Part shown: positions 26,057 through 34,283 of the stretch, piece by piece | Position numbering within the stretch: the first letter of the stretch is position 1 | Layout of the letters: every line of letters begins with the position of its first letter | Origin: Brevibacillus brevis | GTDB lineage: Bacteria; Bacillota; Bacilli; Brevibacillales; Brevibacillaceae | NCBI RefSeq assembly: GCF_900637055.1 | Contig: NZ_LR134338.1 | Span: 4,615,001 to 4,679,000 of the forward strand | Reading direction: 5' to 3' | Length of the DNA stretch: 64,000 nt | The notes under the pieces: model-generated | Told to the model about the DNA's origin: nothing | The model's input: only the letters and a program-made list of their open reading frames with translations | Database searches by the model: none | Position numbers and translations under genes: made by a program

Positions 26057-26449
26057 ATGGCGATCAAAAAACTGGAGCATGTGGGTTTGATGGTAAAAGA
26101 TTTGGAGGCATCGATTGCTTTTTACACCGAAGTGATTGGGATGGAGCTAAAAGGAAAGCTCGCTCATTCCAACGGAGTCATTACCCTTGCTTTTCTTGGA
26201 TTTCCGGGAAGCACAGAGACAGAGCTGGAGCTCATTCACGGATACAGCGATTCGTTGCCGGTAGAGGGCAAGGTCCACCACCTTGCGTTTGCTGTGGACA
26301 ACCTCGAAGCGGAAATCGACCGCTTGAAGCAACTGCATGTATCCTTTATCGATCAGGAAATAACCACATTGCCGAACGGCTCACGTTATATGTTCTTCAA
26401 AGGTCCGGATGGGGAATGGCTGGAGCTGTTTGAAAGCACAAGAACGTAG
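26057..26449 (+). CDS. VOC-superfamily protein, glyoxalase-I-like
   Basis: 130 residues, a single VOC unit with good glyoxalase spacing: EHVGLMVKDLEASIAFYTEV at the start (histidine ligand), LELIHGY in the middle, VHHLAFAVDNLEAEI (histidine ligand) and GPDGEWLELFE at the end (glutamate ligand). The set H/E/H/E is compatible with metal binding as in glyoxalase I or methylmalonyl-CoA epimerase. AAGGA lies 8 nt before ATG 26057; the frame opens earlier at GTG 26039. Actual substrate is unknown. Confidence 0.85.
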   Translation: MAIKKLEHVGLMVKDLEASIAFYTEVIGMELKGKLAHSNGVITLAFLGFPGSTETELELIHGYSDSLPVEGKVHHLAFAVDNLEAEIDRLKQLHVSFIDQEITTLPNGSRYMFFKGPDGEWLELFESTRT

Positions 26450-26489
26450 AGGGAAAGATTCACCTTTTCCTTCTACGCCCCCTCTTCTT

Positions 26490-28007
26490 CTACTCTACCT
26501 TGATCTCTTTTCTGCGTCCCATATACCACTGATAAAACTCTTCCGCCAACTCTATCGGCACATCTGTTACCCCTTTATGACTCACAGGTTTGGCGCGATT
26601 GACCGTTTTGATAGAAGCAAGCCCTAGCTGCTTTTGAAGGATGCCTCTTTTGACGTTGACCTCTATGATCTTCTCTCGCTTCGACACAAATAAAGTCGTG
26701 GTTAGGCTCCCGGTTTGGAACTGAATGAAGTGATCATTCAAGGTGTATCGCGTGTTGGTAAATTCAATGACCTCAAAAGCCAGGATGAGCAGTGTCAACA
26801 CAATGGATATGACCCACCACGCTTGCTCCCACCCCCAAATATTCGGCTTGAAATAGGAAAGCGCACCTGTGCCTATGATCCAAATCCAGCTCGATCTGAC
26901 CAAGCGAACCCATAATGATTTTTGAGGGAGACTCGTCATTTCTTCCGTCACTTCATACGCAGGCAATATTTCTGCGATCATCTCATACGCGCGTTTTACC
27001 GGTAAAAATGGATAGAGTGAGCTGACATCCTGTTTATCTTTATCCGAATCACTATCCCCGCCGACAACCGTCAGCTTGACTTCGGCGAGACCCAACATGC
27101 GCTTTAACAAGGATTGTTTGATTTTAATCGCTTGCACTCTCTCTTTTGCGATCGAAAAAGCTGTTTCTTCGATGACTCCTTTGGCAATGTAAATCCGTTC
27201 GTGATCCGACGAAATCTCATATTTTCCGTAACGAATATAGGTCGTGACGATGCCAAATACGATGGATAGGACGAGAAGTCCAACGGCTGTGAGCGTGATC
27301 CATATCCACGAGCTCGTAATAAGAGAATAAATACCTACTACCTGCTCCTCCACGTCGATATATTCGGTGATCTTGAAATACGCCCATACCAGTAACGTAA
27401 TCATCCCCAAGAAGCTAAGAGAAGTGAAGGAAGCCTTGATAATCTCTTTTTTCGTTGGCGTAAAGTGAATGATTCGCTCAGGAGTGGGATACGGCGTACC
27501 GATTTCCTCCGAAAAGGTCGCGTCTCCTTCTTTCCCTTTGGCTTCAGGCTCTTTCTCTAATCGCCCTGCCTGTTTCGTGTAAGCCTCCAGTTCATCCGCT
27601 TCGTTCAAAGAAATCACCGCGAATTCCACGGTAGAATCATCCCCAACCATCCCTGTCTCAAACCGGATAGAAGTCACTTTAAAAATCCGGTGCAGCAGCG
27701 TCGTATGTCGATTGACGTTTTGGATTTTGGTAAAGGGGATCGTTTGTTTTGTCTTCGTAAAAATTCCTTCGTAAAGATGGAAAGCCGTATCATCCAGCCT
27801 ATACTTGTACGAAACCCATTTCAAAAGCAGATAGACCAGCATCCCTGCTACATAGATGTAAAAAACAATTCTCCCGTACGTAATGAATGCGTTCGTCGAG
27901 TCATAATTGAACACAAACAAAATCAACGCAGGAAAAAACAGATGCTTTACTTGGATAATGAGATCAAAAAGGATATGTAGTGGATGGTATCGTTTTGCTT
28001 CCATCAC
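26490..28007 (-). CDS. Bacterial-PH-domain membrane protein, YdbT-like
   Basis: 505 residues. Three bPH_2 (DUF304) domains separated by pairs of membrane helices: residues 40-145, 225-330 and 400-490. The repeated motif is seen in TKTKQTIPFTKIQNVNRHT, FSIAKERVQAIKIKQSLLKR and VSKREKIIEVNVKRGILQKQ. B. subtilis YdbS/YdbT homologues affect resistance to a bacteriocin. GTG at 28007 overlaps the stop of the smaller partner; ATG at 28004 is the other option. Confidence 0.88.
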   Translation of the reverse strand: MMEAKRYHPLHILFDLIIQVKHLFFPALILFVFNYDSTNAFITYGRIVFYIYVAGMLVYLLLKWVSYKYRLDDTAFHLYEGIFTKTKQTIPFTKIQNVNRHTTLLHRIFKVTSIRFETGMVGDDSTVEFAVISLNEADELEAYTKQAGRLEKEPEAKGKEGDATFSEEIGTPYPTPERIIHFTPTKKEIIKASFTSLSFLGMITLLVWAYFKITEYIDVEEQVVGIYSLITSSWIWITLTAVGLLVLSIVFGIVTTYIRYGKYEISSDHERIYIAKGVIEETAFSIAKERVQAIKIKQSLLKRMLGLAEVKLTVVGGDSDSDKDKQDVSSLYPFLPVKRAYEMIAEILPAYEVTEEMTSLPQKSLWVRLVRSSWIWIIGTGALSYFKPNIWGWEQAWWVISIVLTLLILAFEVIEFTNTRYTLNDHFIQFQTGSLTTTLFVSKREKIIEVNVKRGILQKQLGLASIKTVNRAKPVSHKGVTDVPIELAEEFYQWYMGRRKEIKVE

Positions 28008-28498
28008 TACTCCACTTCCTTTAATTTGGCGTAGTGTGCAATCTGTTCTCTTAATTGAGAAGCGACATCCCCCGGCAATCCTGGAATTTCATGCGAGGAG
28101 CCCATCGTTTTTATCGAGATGGTGTACAGTCCATACTTTCGCAAAATCGGTCCTTGCTTCGTTGAGACTGCTTGGATTTTCGTCATGGGGACAAGGAAAT
28201 GTTTCTCTGTGATCACCCCGAATTTCATTTGCAGGAAATCTTCGTCGATATCATACCGCCAGCTTTTATATAAAAAATACGGCTCGACAAAAGACCAAAT
28301 CATCGCGATCACACCGATAACGAGCAATCCGTGCAGACCCCATCCGATCCATTCCTTCCACGCAAAATGATTATCTAGATAATAAAGAACGGCCAAAATA
28401 ACGAGCCCAATTACAGCCGTAATCCCCTCGGTAATAAGCTGTACCTTGAACGCATCCTTGGACAAGCATTTTTGCGGTGCACTAATTGAAGATGGCAT
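28007..28498 (-). CDS. Bacterial-PH-domain membrane protein, YdbS-like
   Basis: 163 residues. Two membrane helices (residues 24-42 and 52-72), then one bPH_2 domain with the motif KHFLVPMTKIQAVSTKQGPI. Genes for one short and one long PH protein are typically paired, and here they overlap by one base, which indicates coupled translation and a complex at the membrane. No DNA motif upstream suggests its regulation, though the PerR boxes for ahpC start 170 nt away on the other strand. Confidence 0.88.
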   Translation of the reverse strand: MPSSISAPQKCLSKDAFKVQLITEGITAVIGLVILAVLYYLDNHFAWKEWIGWGLHGLLVIGVIAMIWSFVEPYFLYKSWRYDIDEDFLQMKFGVITEKHFLVPMTKIQAVSTKQGPILRKYGLYTISIKTMGSSHEIPGLPGDVASQLREQIAHYAKLKEVE

Positions 28499-28671
28499 AT
28501 CATCACTCCTGTATGTAAATTACGCTGTCAATTCGCTCTTTAATTCATACGTAAAACAATCCGCCCGGTTTCTACGGACGAATCTTCAATTTTTCATACA
28601 GCAAACGAATACTCTTATGCCGTTCGAATCATACTAAATAATGGAGAAAACGTCTTGTAAAAATTATCACA

Positions 28672-28731
28672 TTATAATCATTATAAAAAACTTGACTTAC
28701 TGAATCATTTATTAAATAATAATCATTGTAA
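28672..28731 (+). promoter_or_regulatory. ahpC promoter with two PerR boxes
   Basis: TTATAATCATTATAA at 28672-28686 is a perfect PerR box. A second, TAATAATCATTGTAA at 28717-28731, matches at 12 of the 14 defined positions. Between them lies the promoter: TTGACT (28692-28697), 17 nt, AATAAT (28715-28720), so one box abuts the -35 and the other covers the -10 to +1. This arrangement fits peroxide-inducible control of ahpCF. Confidence 0.85.
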
Positions 28732-28806
28732 ATTATATTCAAGCATGCCTTGTTACGCATGTCCTGAATATGTACCATACAAAAAACATATAAAGGAGCT
28801 AACACT

Positions 28807-29370
28807 ATGTCACTCATCGGAACTGAAGTATTGCCTTTTAAAGCACAAGCATTCCAAAAAGGTAAATTCCTCGAAGTAACAGAAGCAAACTTCAAAGGTC
28901 AATGGAGCGTAGTTTGCTTCTACCCAGCAGACTTTACTTTCGTTTGCCCTACTGAACTCGAAGATCTGCAAAACCAATATGCAACTTTGAAAGAACTCGG
29001 TGTTGAAGTATACTCCGTTTCTACAGATACTCACTTCACTCATAAAGCATGGCACTCCAGCTCTGAAGCAATCGGTAAAGTAGAATACATCATGATCGGC
29101 GATCCTTCCCATGTTATCTCCCGCAACTTCGATGTATTGATCGAAGCTGAAGGTTTGGCAGATCGCGGTACATTCATCATCGACCCAGACGGTGTCATCC
29201 AAGCTGTTGAGATTACTGCAGGTGGCATTGGCCGTGATGCAAGTGCTCTGATCAACAAAATCAAAGCAGCACAATATGTACGCAACAATCCAGGTGAAGT
29301 TTGCCCAGCAAAATGGCAAGAAGGTGGCAAAACACTGAAACCAAGCCTTGATCTCGTAGGCAAAATTTAA
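28807..29370 (+). CDS. ahpC: Alkyl hydroperoxide reductase subunit C (2-Cys peroxiredoxin)
   Basis: 187 residues. Reduces hydrogen peroxide, organic peroxides and peroxynitrite in the cytoplasm. Peroxidatic cysteine in DFTFVCPTELEDLQ (about residue 47), catalytic threonine before it, resolving cysteine in NPGEVCPAKWQEG (about residue 166). SD AAAGGAG. First gene of ahpCF, with AhpF encoded 13 nt downstream. Controlled by PerR boxes upstream. Confidence 0.97.
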   Translation: MSLIGTEVLPFKAQAFQKGKFLEVTEANFKGQWSVVCFYPADFTFVCPTELEDLQNQYATLKELGVEVYSVSTDTHFTHKAWHSSSEAIGKVEYIMIGDPSHVISRNFDVLIEAEGLADRGTFIIDPDGVIQAVEITAGGIGRDASALINKIKAAQYVRNNPGEVCPAKWQEGGKTLKPSLDLVGKI

Positions 29371-29383
29371 GGTGTGATATAAA

Positions 29384-30913
29384 ATGGCCCTTGACCAAGA
29401 AATCAAAGCGCAACTAGAACAATATCTCGAGCTCTTGGAAGGCGATATTGTACTCAAAGTCAGTGCAGGCACGGATGAGGCATCCTCTGAGATGCTTGCA
29501 CTGATTGATGAGCTAGCCAGCATGTCTTTGAAGATCAGTGTGGAGAAAGCAGAACTCACTCGCACACCTAGCTTTAGCGTAAATCGTGTCGGCGAAGATA
29601 CCGGAGTCGTTTTTGCCGGTACTCCGCTGGGTCACGAATTTACTTCCTTGGTATTGGCTCTCTTGCAAGTAAGCGGAAGAGCTCCAAAGGTCGAGCAAAG
29701 TGTCATTGATCAAATCAAAGACCTTCGTGGTGAATATAAGTTCGAATCTTACATCAGCTTGAGTTGCCACAATTGTCCAGATGTTGTCCAAGCTCTGAAC
29801 TTGATGAGTATCTTCAATCCTGGTATTACTCATACAATGATTGACGGTGCCGTATTCAAGGACGAGGTAGAGAGCAAAAACGTGATGGCTGTACCAAGCG
29901 TTTTCCTCAATGGTGAATTTTTCGAAAGCGGTCGTATGACCGTGGAAGAAATTCTTGCCAAGCTGGGCTCTGCTCCGGACGCATCCGAGTTTGAGAATAA
30001 AGACCCTTATGATGTGCTTGTTGTGGGCGGTGGCCCAGCAGGTGCAAGTGCGGCGATTTATGCAGCACGCAAAGGGATTCGTACTGGCCTCGTTGCTGAA
30101 CGCCTTGGCGGTCAAGTTAATGACACATTGGGCATCGAGAACTTCATCAGTGTGAAATACATTGAAGGTCCTCAGCTCGCAGCCAATCTGGAAAAGCAAG
30201 TGAAAGAGTATGGCATTGATGTCATGAAGCTGCAACGTGCCAAGCGTTTGGAGAAAAAGGATCTGATCGAAATTGAACTGGAAAACGGCGCTGTTCTGAA
30301 GAGTAAGACAGTCATCCTGTCGACAGGTGCTCGTTGGCGTAATCTGGGTGTTCCAGGTGAAGCAGAGTTCAAGAACAAGGGTGTAGCGTATTGCCCTCAC
30401 TGCGACGGTCCTTTGTTTACAGGCAAAGATGTCGCCGTTGTTGGCGGCGGTAATTCAGGTGTGGAAGCAGCGATTGATCTCGCAGGTATTGTGAAGCATG
30501 TAACGGTTCTGGAATTCTCGCCAGAGCTGAAAGCTGACGCAGTATTGCAAGATCGTCTCTACAGTCTGCCAAACGTCACTGTACTCAAAAACGTTCAAAC
30601 AAAAGAAATTACGGGCACGGATAAAGTAAACGGTATTTCTTACATCGAACGTGAGTCAGGTGAAACCAAGCACATTGAATTGCAAGGTGTGTTTGTACAG
30701 ATCGGTCTGGTACCGAATACGGATTGGTTGGGCGACACGATTGAGCGCACTCGCTTTGGTGAGATCGTGGTAGACAGCCATGGTTCTACAAGCATCCCTG
30801 GTGTTTTTGCTGCCGGTGATTGCACGAACAGTGCTTATAAACAGATCATCATTTCGATGGGATCTGGTGCTACTGCGGCTTTGGGAGCTTTCGATTATCT
30901 CATCCGCAACTAG
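29384..30913 (+). CDS. ahpF: Alkyl hydroperoxide reductase subunit F
   Basis: 509 residues. Flavoprotein that recycles AhpC with NADH. Two tandem thioredoxin-like folds at residues 1-200 with the N-terminal redox CHNCP (about residue 129). FAD site VVGGGPAGASAA, thioredoxin-reductase-type CPHCDG disulfide (about residue 338), NAD site VVGGGNSGVEAA, C-terminal FAD motif GVFAAGDCTN. Length and order are those of AhpF rather than plain thioredoxin reductase. Confidence 0.97.
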   Translation: MALDQEIKAQLEQYLELLEGDIVLKVSAGTDEASSEMLALIDELASMSLKISVEKAELTRTPSFSVNRVGEDTGVVFAGTPLGHEFTSLVLALLQVSGRAPKVEQSVIDQIKDLRGEYKFESYISLSCHNCPDVVQALNLMSIFNPGITHTMIDGAVFKDEVESKNVMAVPSVFLNGEFFESGRMTVEEILAKLGSAPDASEFENKDPYDVLVVGGGPAGASAAIYAARKGIRTGLVAERLGGQVNDTLGIENFISVKYIEGPQLAANLEKQVKEYGIDVMKLQRAKRLEKKDLIEIELENGAVLKSKTVILSTGARWRNLGVPGEAEFKNKGVAYCPHCDGPLFTGKDVAVVGGGNSGVEAAIDLAGIVKHVTVLEFSPELKADAVLQDRLYSLPNVTVLKNVQTKEITGTDKVNGISYIERESGETKHIELQGVFVQIGLVPNTDWLGDTIERTRFGEIVVDSHGSTSIPGVFAAGDCTNSAYKQIIISMGSGATAALGAFDYLIRN

Positions 30914-30914
30914 A

Positions 30915-30950
30915 ACAAAGCCACTCCTCTTCAAGGGAGTGGCTTTGTTT
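30915..30950 (+). terminator. Terminator of ahpCF
   Basis: Stem ACAAAGCCACTCC / GGAGTGGCTTTGT with a short loop, followed by T-rich sequence. Starts just past the ahpF stop; it also serves the convergent prohibitin-like gene. Confidence 0.8.
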
Positions 30951-30960
30951 ATTTATTTGG

Positions 30961-31791
30961 TTATTGGGAACCCACGTTGATAAACGGAGTAGCTCCACCC
31001 GTTACGCTCGGCAGCTTTCCATCCCATTTGCGGATGGCTTCGAGTTGCGCCTCAATCTGTCTGAGCTGAATCAGCTCTGGCGTAACCTCTTGCTTTTGCA
31101 GGCGCAGTGCTTGTGCCTGTGCTTCTGCTCTCGTGATTTCTTGCTCTTTCTCGATCTTGATCCGCTCCAGATCCAGCTTCGATTTGAGCGCTTGCTGCTC
31201 GGCCACCTGCTTGGATTCAATGGCGCGGTTGAATTCATCACTGAAAGTAAACTCGCGAATATTGATTTCGTCGAGGATGATGTTATAGTTGGACAGCTTT
31301 TTATGCAGGACTTCTTTTACCTTTTGGCTGACCTCGGAACGCTTGGATACCAGTTCTTCTGCTGTGTATTGAGCGGTCACGGCTTTAAATGATTCGGCAA
31401 TGGCAGGATCAACAATTCGGCTATTGTACTCCAATCCCACTTGCTGATACAGTTTATTGACGTTTTCTGCATCCAAATGATGGTTAACGGCAATCGTCGT
31501 GGATACGGTTTGCAGGTCACGTGAAGCAGATGTCTGGCTCATTTCTGATTTTTGCACCCGCACTTCCATCGGCACCACGGTTTGGATGAACGGAATTTTA
31601 AAATGCATGCCCTCTTGCAGCACTTTTGGCTGTACCGCTCCCAGTTGCAGCACAACTCCACTATGCCCTGCGGAAATAATCGTAAAGGATTGCGTGCCAA
31701 GCAAGACCAACACGACCAGTATCAAAATCGTTGCGATCAGCTTTCCTCCAGCTTGAAAGGGACTCATTTTTACAACATTTTTGTCGCTCAT
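30961..31791 (-). CDS. SPFH/prohibitin-family membrane protein
   Basis: 276 residues. One N-terminal membrane helix (residues 15-37), then the SPFH/band-7 domain (residues 38-195: SAGHSGVVLQLGAVQPKVL, MEVRVQKSEMSQTSASRDLQ) and a coiled coil (200-250). Such proteins scaffold membrane microdomains or proteases in oligomeric rings. There is no partner NfeD or FtsH gene nearby. SD about AGGGAGGAC ahead of the ATG. Confidence 0.87.
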   Translation of the reverse strand: MSDKNVVKMSPFQAGGKLIATILILVVLVLLGTQSFTIISAGHSGVVLQLGAVQPKVLQEGMHFKIPFIQTVVPMEVRVQKSEMSQTSASRDLQTVSTTIAVNHHLDAENVNKLYQQVGLEYNSRIVDPAIAESFKAVTAQYTAEELVSKRSEVSQKVKEVLHKKLSNYNIILDEINIREFTFSDEFNRAIESKQVAEQQALKSKLDLERIKIEKEQEITRAEAQAQALRLQKQEVTPELIQLRQIEAQLEAIRKWDGKLPSVTGGATPFINVGSQ

Positions 31792-31877
31792 ACTCGTCCT
31801 CCCTCTATCTATACATGCTCATTCATTTATACGAGGGAGTGGGCTGTAAGTTTCAAGAAATTTATGAAAAATACATG

Positions 31878-32093
31878 TCATGAGCGCTCGGCTTTCGAAG
31901 CTTCTAAAAGAACGTGTGCCATTCGCTCTGCCTCGATTTTGCATAGCTCAAATTCAACTTCACCAGATACATGCGAAATCAACTGGATGACTTCCTCACA
32001 CCCGTGATTGCAAATTAAAAACTGTCCCCACCGCACTTCCGACCGTGGTACCTTGCGGGCGGAAAAGCCGCTTTGAAAACCACCAAGACTCAT
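31878..32093 (-). CDS. Small hypothetical protein, 71 residues
   Basis: Not recognised. Two cysteines close together (ICNHGCEEV) and one further on (FELCKIEAERMAHVLLEASK), the latter in an amphipathic helix. No membrane segment. GGAG lies 10 nt before the ATG. It stands alone between the prohibitin-like gene and the CD3324-like gene. Confidence 0.55.
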   Translation of the reverse strand: MSLGGFQSGFSARKVPRSEVRWGQFLICNHGCEEVIQLISHVSGEVEFELCKIEAERMAHVLLEASKAERS

Positions 32094-32232
32094 TTTTTCT
32101 CATCTCCATCCAAAAAACAATCTACGCGTCCCTCTCATCATCTTACCCTTTCTTTCGCAATCAAGGAAAAGATGTTTATTGAAGGAACTCCCCTTTCTCA
32201 CTACTATAGAGACAAGAAGGGAGATGATTCAT

Positions 32233-32319
32233 ATGCTAGACCCTTATGTACGAAGAGCCGAATGCGGCTCTGAGCAAAGAGTTCCCCTTTCTCTTGGTTC
32301 AGAGCCTTCCCGATATTGA
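32233..32319 (+). CDS. Possible 28-codon leader ORF
   Basis: AAGGGAG lies 9 nt ahead of an ATG that opens MLDPYVRRAECGSEQRVPLS and stops at 32317-32319. The frame contains a hairpin AGAGCCG-AATG-CGGCTCT (32255-32272). It ends 62 nt before the CD3324-like regulator. It could be a leader peptide, or a chance frame with an SD-like motif. Confidence 0.3.
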   Translation: MLDPYVRRAECGSEQRVPLSLGSEPSRY

Positions 32320-32381
32320 GTTGAGGATCTCTTTGCTCATCTATATACGCACATCACGCTATATAGACAGGAGCAAAGCAC

Positions 32382-32648
32382 ATGAAATACAAAAATGCAC
32401 AAGACCTATTGCCAGACGATCTGCTGCGGCAAATTCAGCATTATGTACAAGGAAGTTACTTGTACATCCCGATCCACCACGAAAACAAAAGACAATGGGG
32501 CGCCTCTACAGACACAAAACAATGGCTAAGTGAGCGCAACAAAGCCATTTGGCAGGCATATCGCGAAGGGACTTCTGTCAAAATGCTCGCCCAGAAACAT
32601 TACTTGACCGAACACAGTATTCGGCGCATTATTCGTGGACATAAATGA
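32382..32648 (+). CDS. CD3324-family small HTH protein
   Basis: 88 residues. N-terminal KYKNAQDLLPDDLLRQIQHYVQG and central YIPIHHENKRQWG are characteristic of this small family found in Firmicutes. The C-terminal part (RNKAIWQAYREGTSVKMLAQKHYLTEHSIRRIIRG, seen as KMLAQKHYLTEHSIRRII) is a helix-turn-helix related to Mor/Spo0-like DNA-binding units. SD is AGGAGC, 9 nt ahead of the ATG. Targets unknown. Confidence 0.75.
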   Translation: MKYKNAQDLLPDDLLRQIQHYVQGSYLYIPIHHENKRQWGASTDTKQWLSERNKAIWQAYREGTSVKMLAQKHYLTEHSIRRIIRGHK

Positions 32649-32731
32649 GACAGAGAAAAGATCGACCGTGTGTCTGCTCTACTCTTGCGTTACACTCCTT
32701 TTTAAGATCAGTCAGTCAGGAGGGACAACGT

Positions 32732-33490
32732 ATGAACCAGATTCACTTTCTCGACATTTCGTTTATGTACAATGGATCTGCACAAGTCATTACCCCGGTG
32801 CTGCTGCAGGATGAGCATGAACTGATTCTTGTCGACTGTGGGTATCCGGATTTTTTGCCACTGCTTCAGGAGGCCGCACACAAGCAACAGCTTACGCTCG
32901 ACGACCTTACGAAGGTCATTGTGACGCATCACGATATGGATCACATCGGTTCTTTGGCAGCGTTAAAAAGAACCTATCCGCACCTCGAAATCATCGCCTA
33001 CGAATCCGAAGCACCGTACATCGCTGGACAAAAGACATCTTTGCGATTGGAGCAGGCACAAGCAACACTGGACCATCTGTCGTCGGGTGAAAAGCAGCAC
33101 GCTAAGGAATTTATTCGCTTTTTGCAGTCCATCGAGCCCACTGCGATTGATCGACCCGTAACAAATCACGAACGCCTGCCTTGGTGTGGCGGCATCGAGA
33201 TCATTCATACGCCTGGACATATGCCGGGGCATATTTCGTTGTATGTGATCGCAAGCAAAACGCTGATTGCCGGAGATGCTGTTGTCATCGAAAACGGTAG
33301 ACTCGAAATCGCCAATCCGTCCTATACGCTGGATATGCAGGAAGCGATTCGCTCCGTCCGCCGCTTGCTTGATTATGACATCGAGCAGTTGATTTGCTAT
33401 CACGGTGGAGCGTTTCAGGGGGACGTCAAGCAAGCGCTGCGGGCACTAATCCAGGCCTACGACCCGACCCAGGAGGTTTTGCGCGGATGA
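32732..33490 (+). CDS. MBL-fold metallohydrolase
   Basis: 252 residues. Complete metal site: VTHHDMDHIG (HxHxDH variant HHDMDH), histidine in IHTPGHMPGHIS, aspartate in IAGDAVV, and the last histidine in ICYHGGAF. Family is broad (hydroxyacylglutathione hydrolase-like, lactonases). The frame opens at 32645, but AGGAGGG is 8 nt ahead of ATG 32732. Its stop overlaps the methyltransferase start as ATGA, so the two are translationally coupled. Substrate unknown. Confidence 0.88.
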   Translation: MNQIHFLDISFMYNGSAQVITPVLLQDEHELILVDCGYPDFLPLLQEAAHKQQLTLDDLTKVIVTHHDMDHIGSLAALKRTYPHLEIIAYESEAPYIAGQKTSLRLEQAQATLDHLSSGEKQHAKEFIRFLQSIEPTAIDRPVTNHERLPWCGGIEIIHTPGHMPGHISLYVIASKTLIAGDAVVIENGRLEIANPSYTLDMQEAIRSVRRLLDYDIEQLICYHGGAFQGDVKQALRALIQAYDPTQEVLRG

Positions 33491-34224
33491 AACAGAACAA
33501 ATACGATGAGCAAGGTTTTTTCACCACATACAGTCAAATGGCTCGTTCGGTTGAGGGGCTGAATGCCGCGGGAGAATGGCACGCGTTTCGGGAGCTACTG
33601 CCTTCCCTTCACGAGAAAAAAGTGCTCGATCTAGGCTGTGGCTTCGGCTGGCACTGCCGATATGCGCGTGAGCAGCAGGCACGCTCCGTTGTAGGGGTGG
33701 ACCTTTCCGAAAAAATGCTGGCTCGTGCCAGAGAGACGACAACTGATCCCGCCATCGAGTATCTGCGTCTTCCGATTGAAGACATTGATTTTGCCCCTGA
33801 GGAATTCGACGTTGTCATCAGCTCCTTGGCCATCCATTATGTGGAGCGCTTTGACTTGCTGTGCCAACGTGTCTATCACTGTCTTGCTCCGGGAGGTTCC
33901 TTCGTTTTCTCCGTAGAGCATCCCGTCTTCACTGCTCTGGCTGAACAGGACTGGCATTACGGACCCGGGGGCGAACGCTTGCACTGGCCAGTGGACAACT
34001 ATCAGCAGGAAGGCATCCGGCATACCACCTTTCTGGATCATGAAGTCGTCAAATATCACCGAACGTTTTCGAGCTATATGAACGATCTCCTTGCTGCCGG
34101 ATTTTACTTAACAAAAGTCGCTGAACCTGGTCCTCCTGAAGAAATGCTGGATATACCCGGGATGCGAGACGAAATCCGTCGGCCGATCTTCTTGTTGATC
34201 GCTGCCAGCAAACAAGCAACCTAA
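33487..34224 (+). CDS. Class I SAM-dependent methyltransferase
   Basis: 245 residues. Motif I VLDLGCGFGWHCRYA, acidic residue in SVVGVDLSEKML, motif IV DVVISSLAIHYVERF, post-IV PGGSFVFSVEHPV. It is the UbiE/Methyltransf_11 type that modifies small molecules. AGGAGG about 10 nt upstream; starts by an ATGA overlap with the MBL gene. Substrate unknown. Confidence 0.87.
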   Translation: MKQNKYDEQGFFTTYSQMARSVEGLNAAGEWHAFRELLPSLHEKKVLDLGCGFGWHCRYAREQQARSVVGVDLSEKMLARARETTTDPAIEYLRLPIEDIDFAPEEFDVVISSLAIHYVERFDLLCQRVYHCLAPGGSFVFSVEHPVFTALAEQDWHYGPGGERLHWPVDNYQQEGIRHTTFLDHEVVKYHRTFSSYMNDLLAAGFYLTKVAEPGPPEEMLDIPGMRDEIRRPIFLLIAASKQAT

Positions 34225-34235
34225 CCGATAAAAAA

Positions 34236-34280
34236 AGCACCCCGTCCTCCACGTCATTTCGCGTGTTTGGACGGGGTGCT
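34236..34280. terminator. Convergent terminator between methyltransferase and ABC exporter genes
   Basis: Perfect 12-bp stem AGCACCCCGTCC / GGACGGGGTGCT with a loop of about 21 nt, A6 on the left. T-run is present only when read on the minus strand, where it would end the ABC exporter operon. Confidence 0.75.
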
Positions 34281-34283
34281 CTG

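Noticed and set aside
28810..29565. Long minus-strand frame opposite ahpC
   Set aside because: Shadow of ahpC and the start of ahpF, cysteine- and phenylalanine-rich with no recognisable domain.
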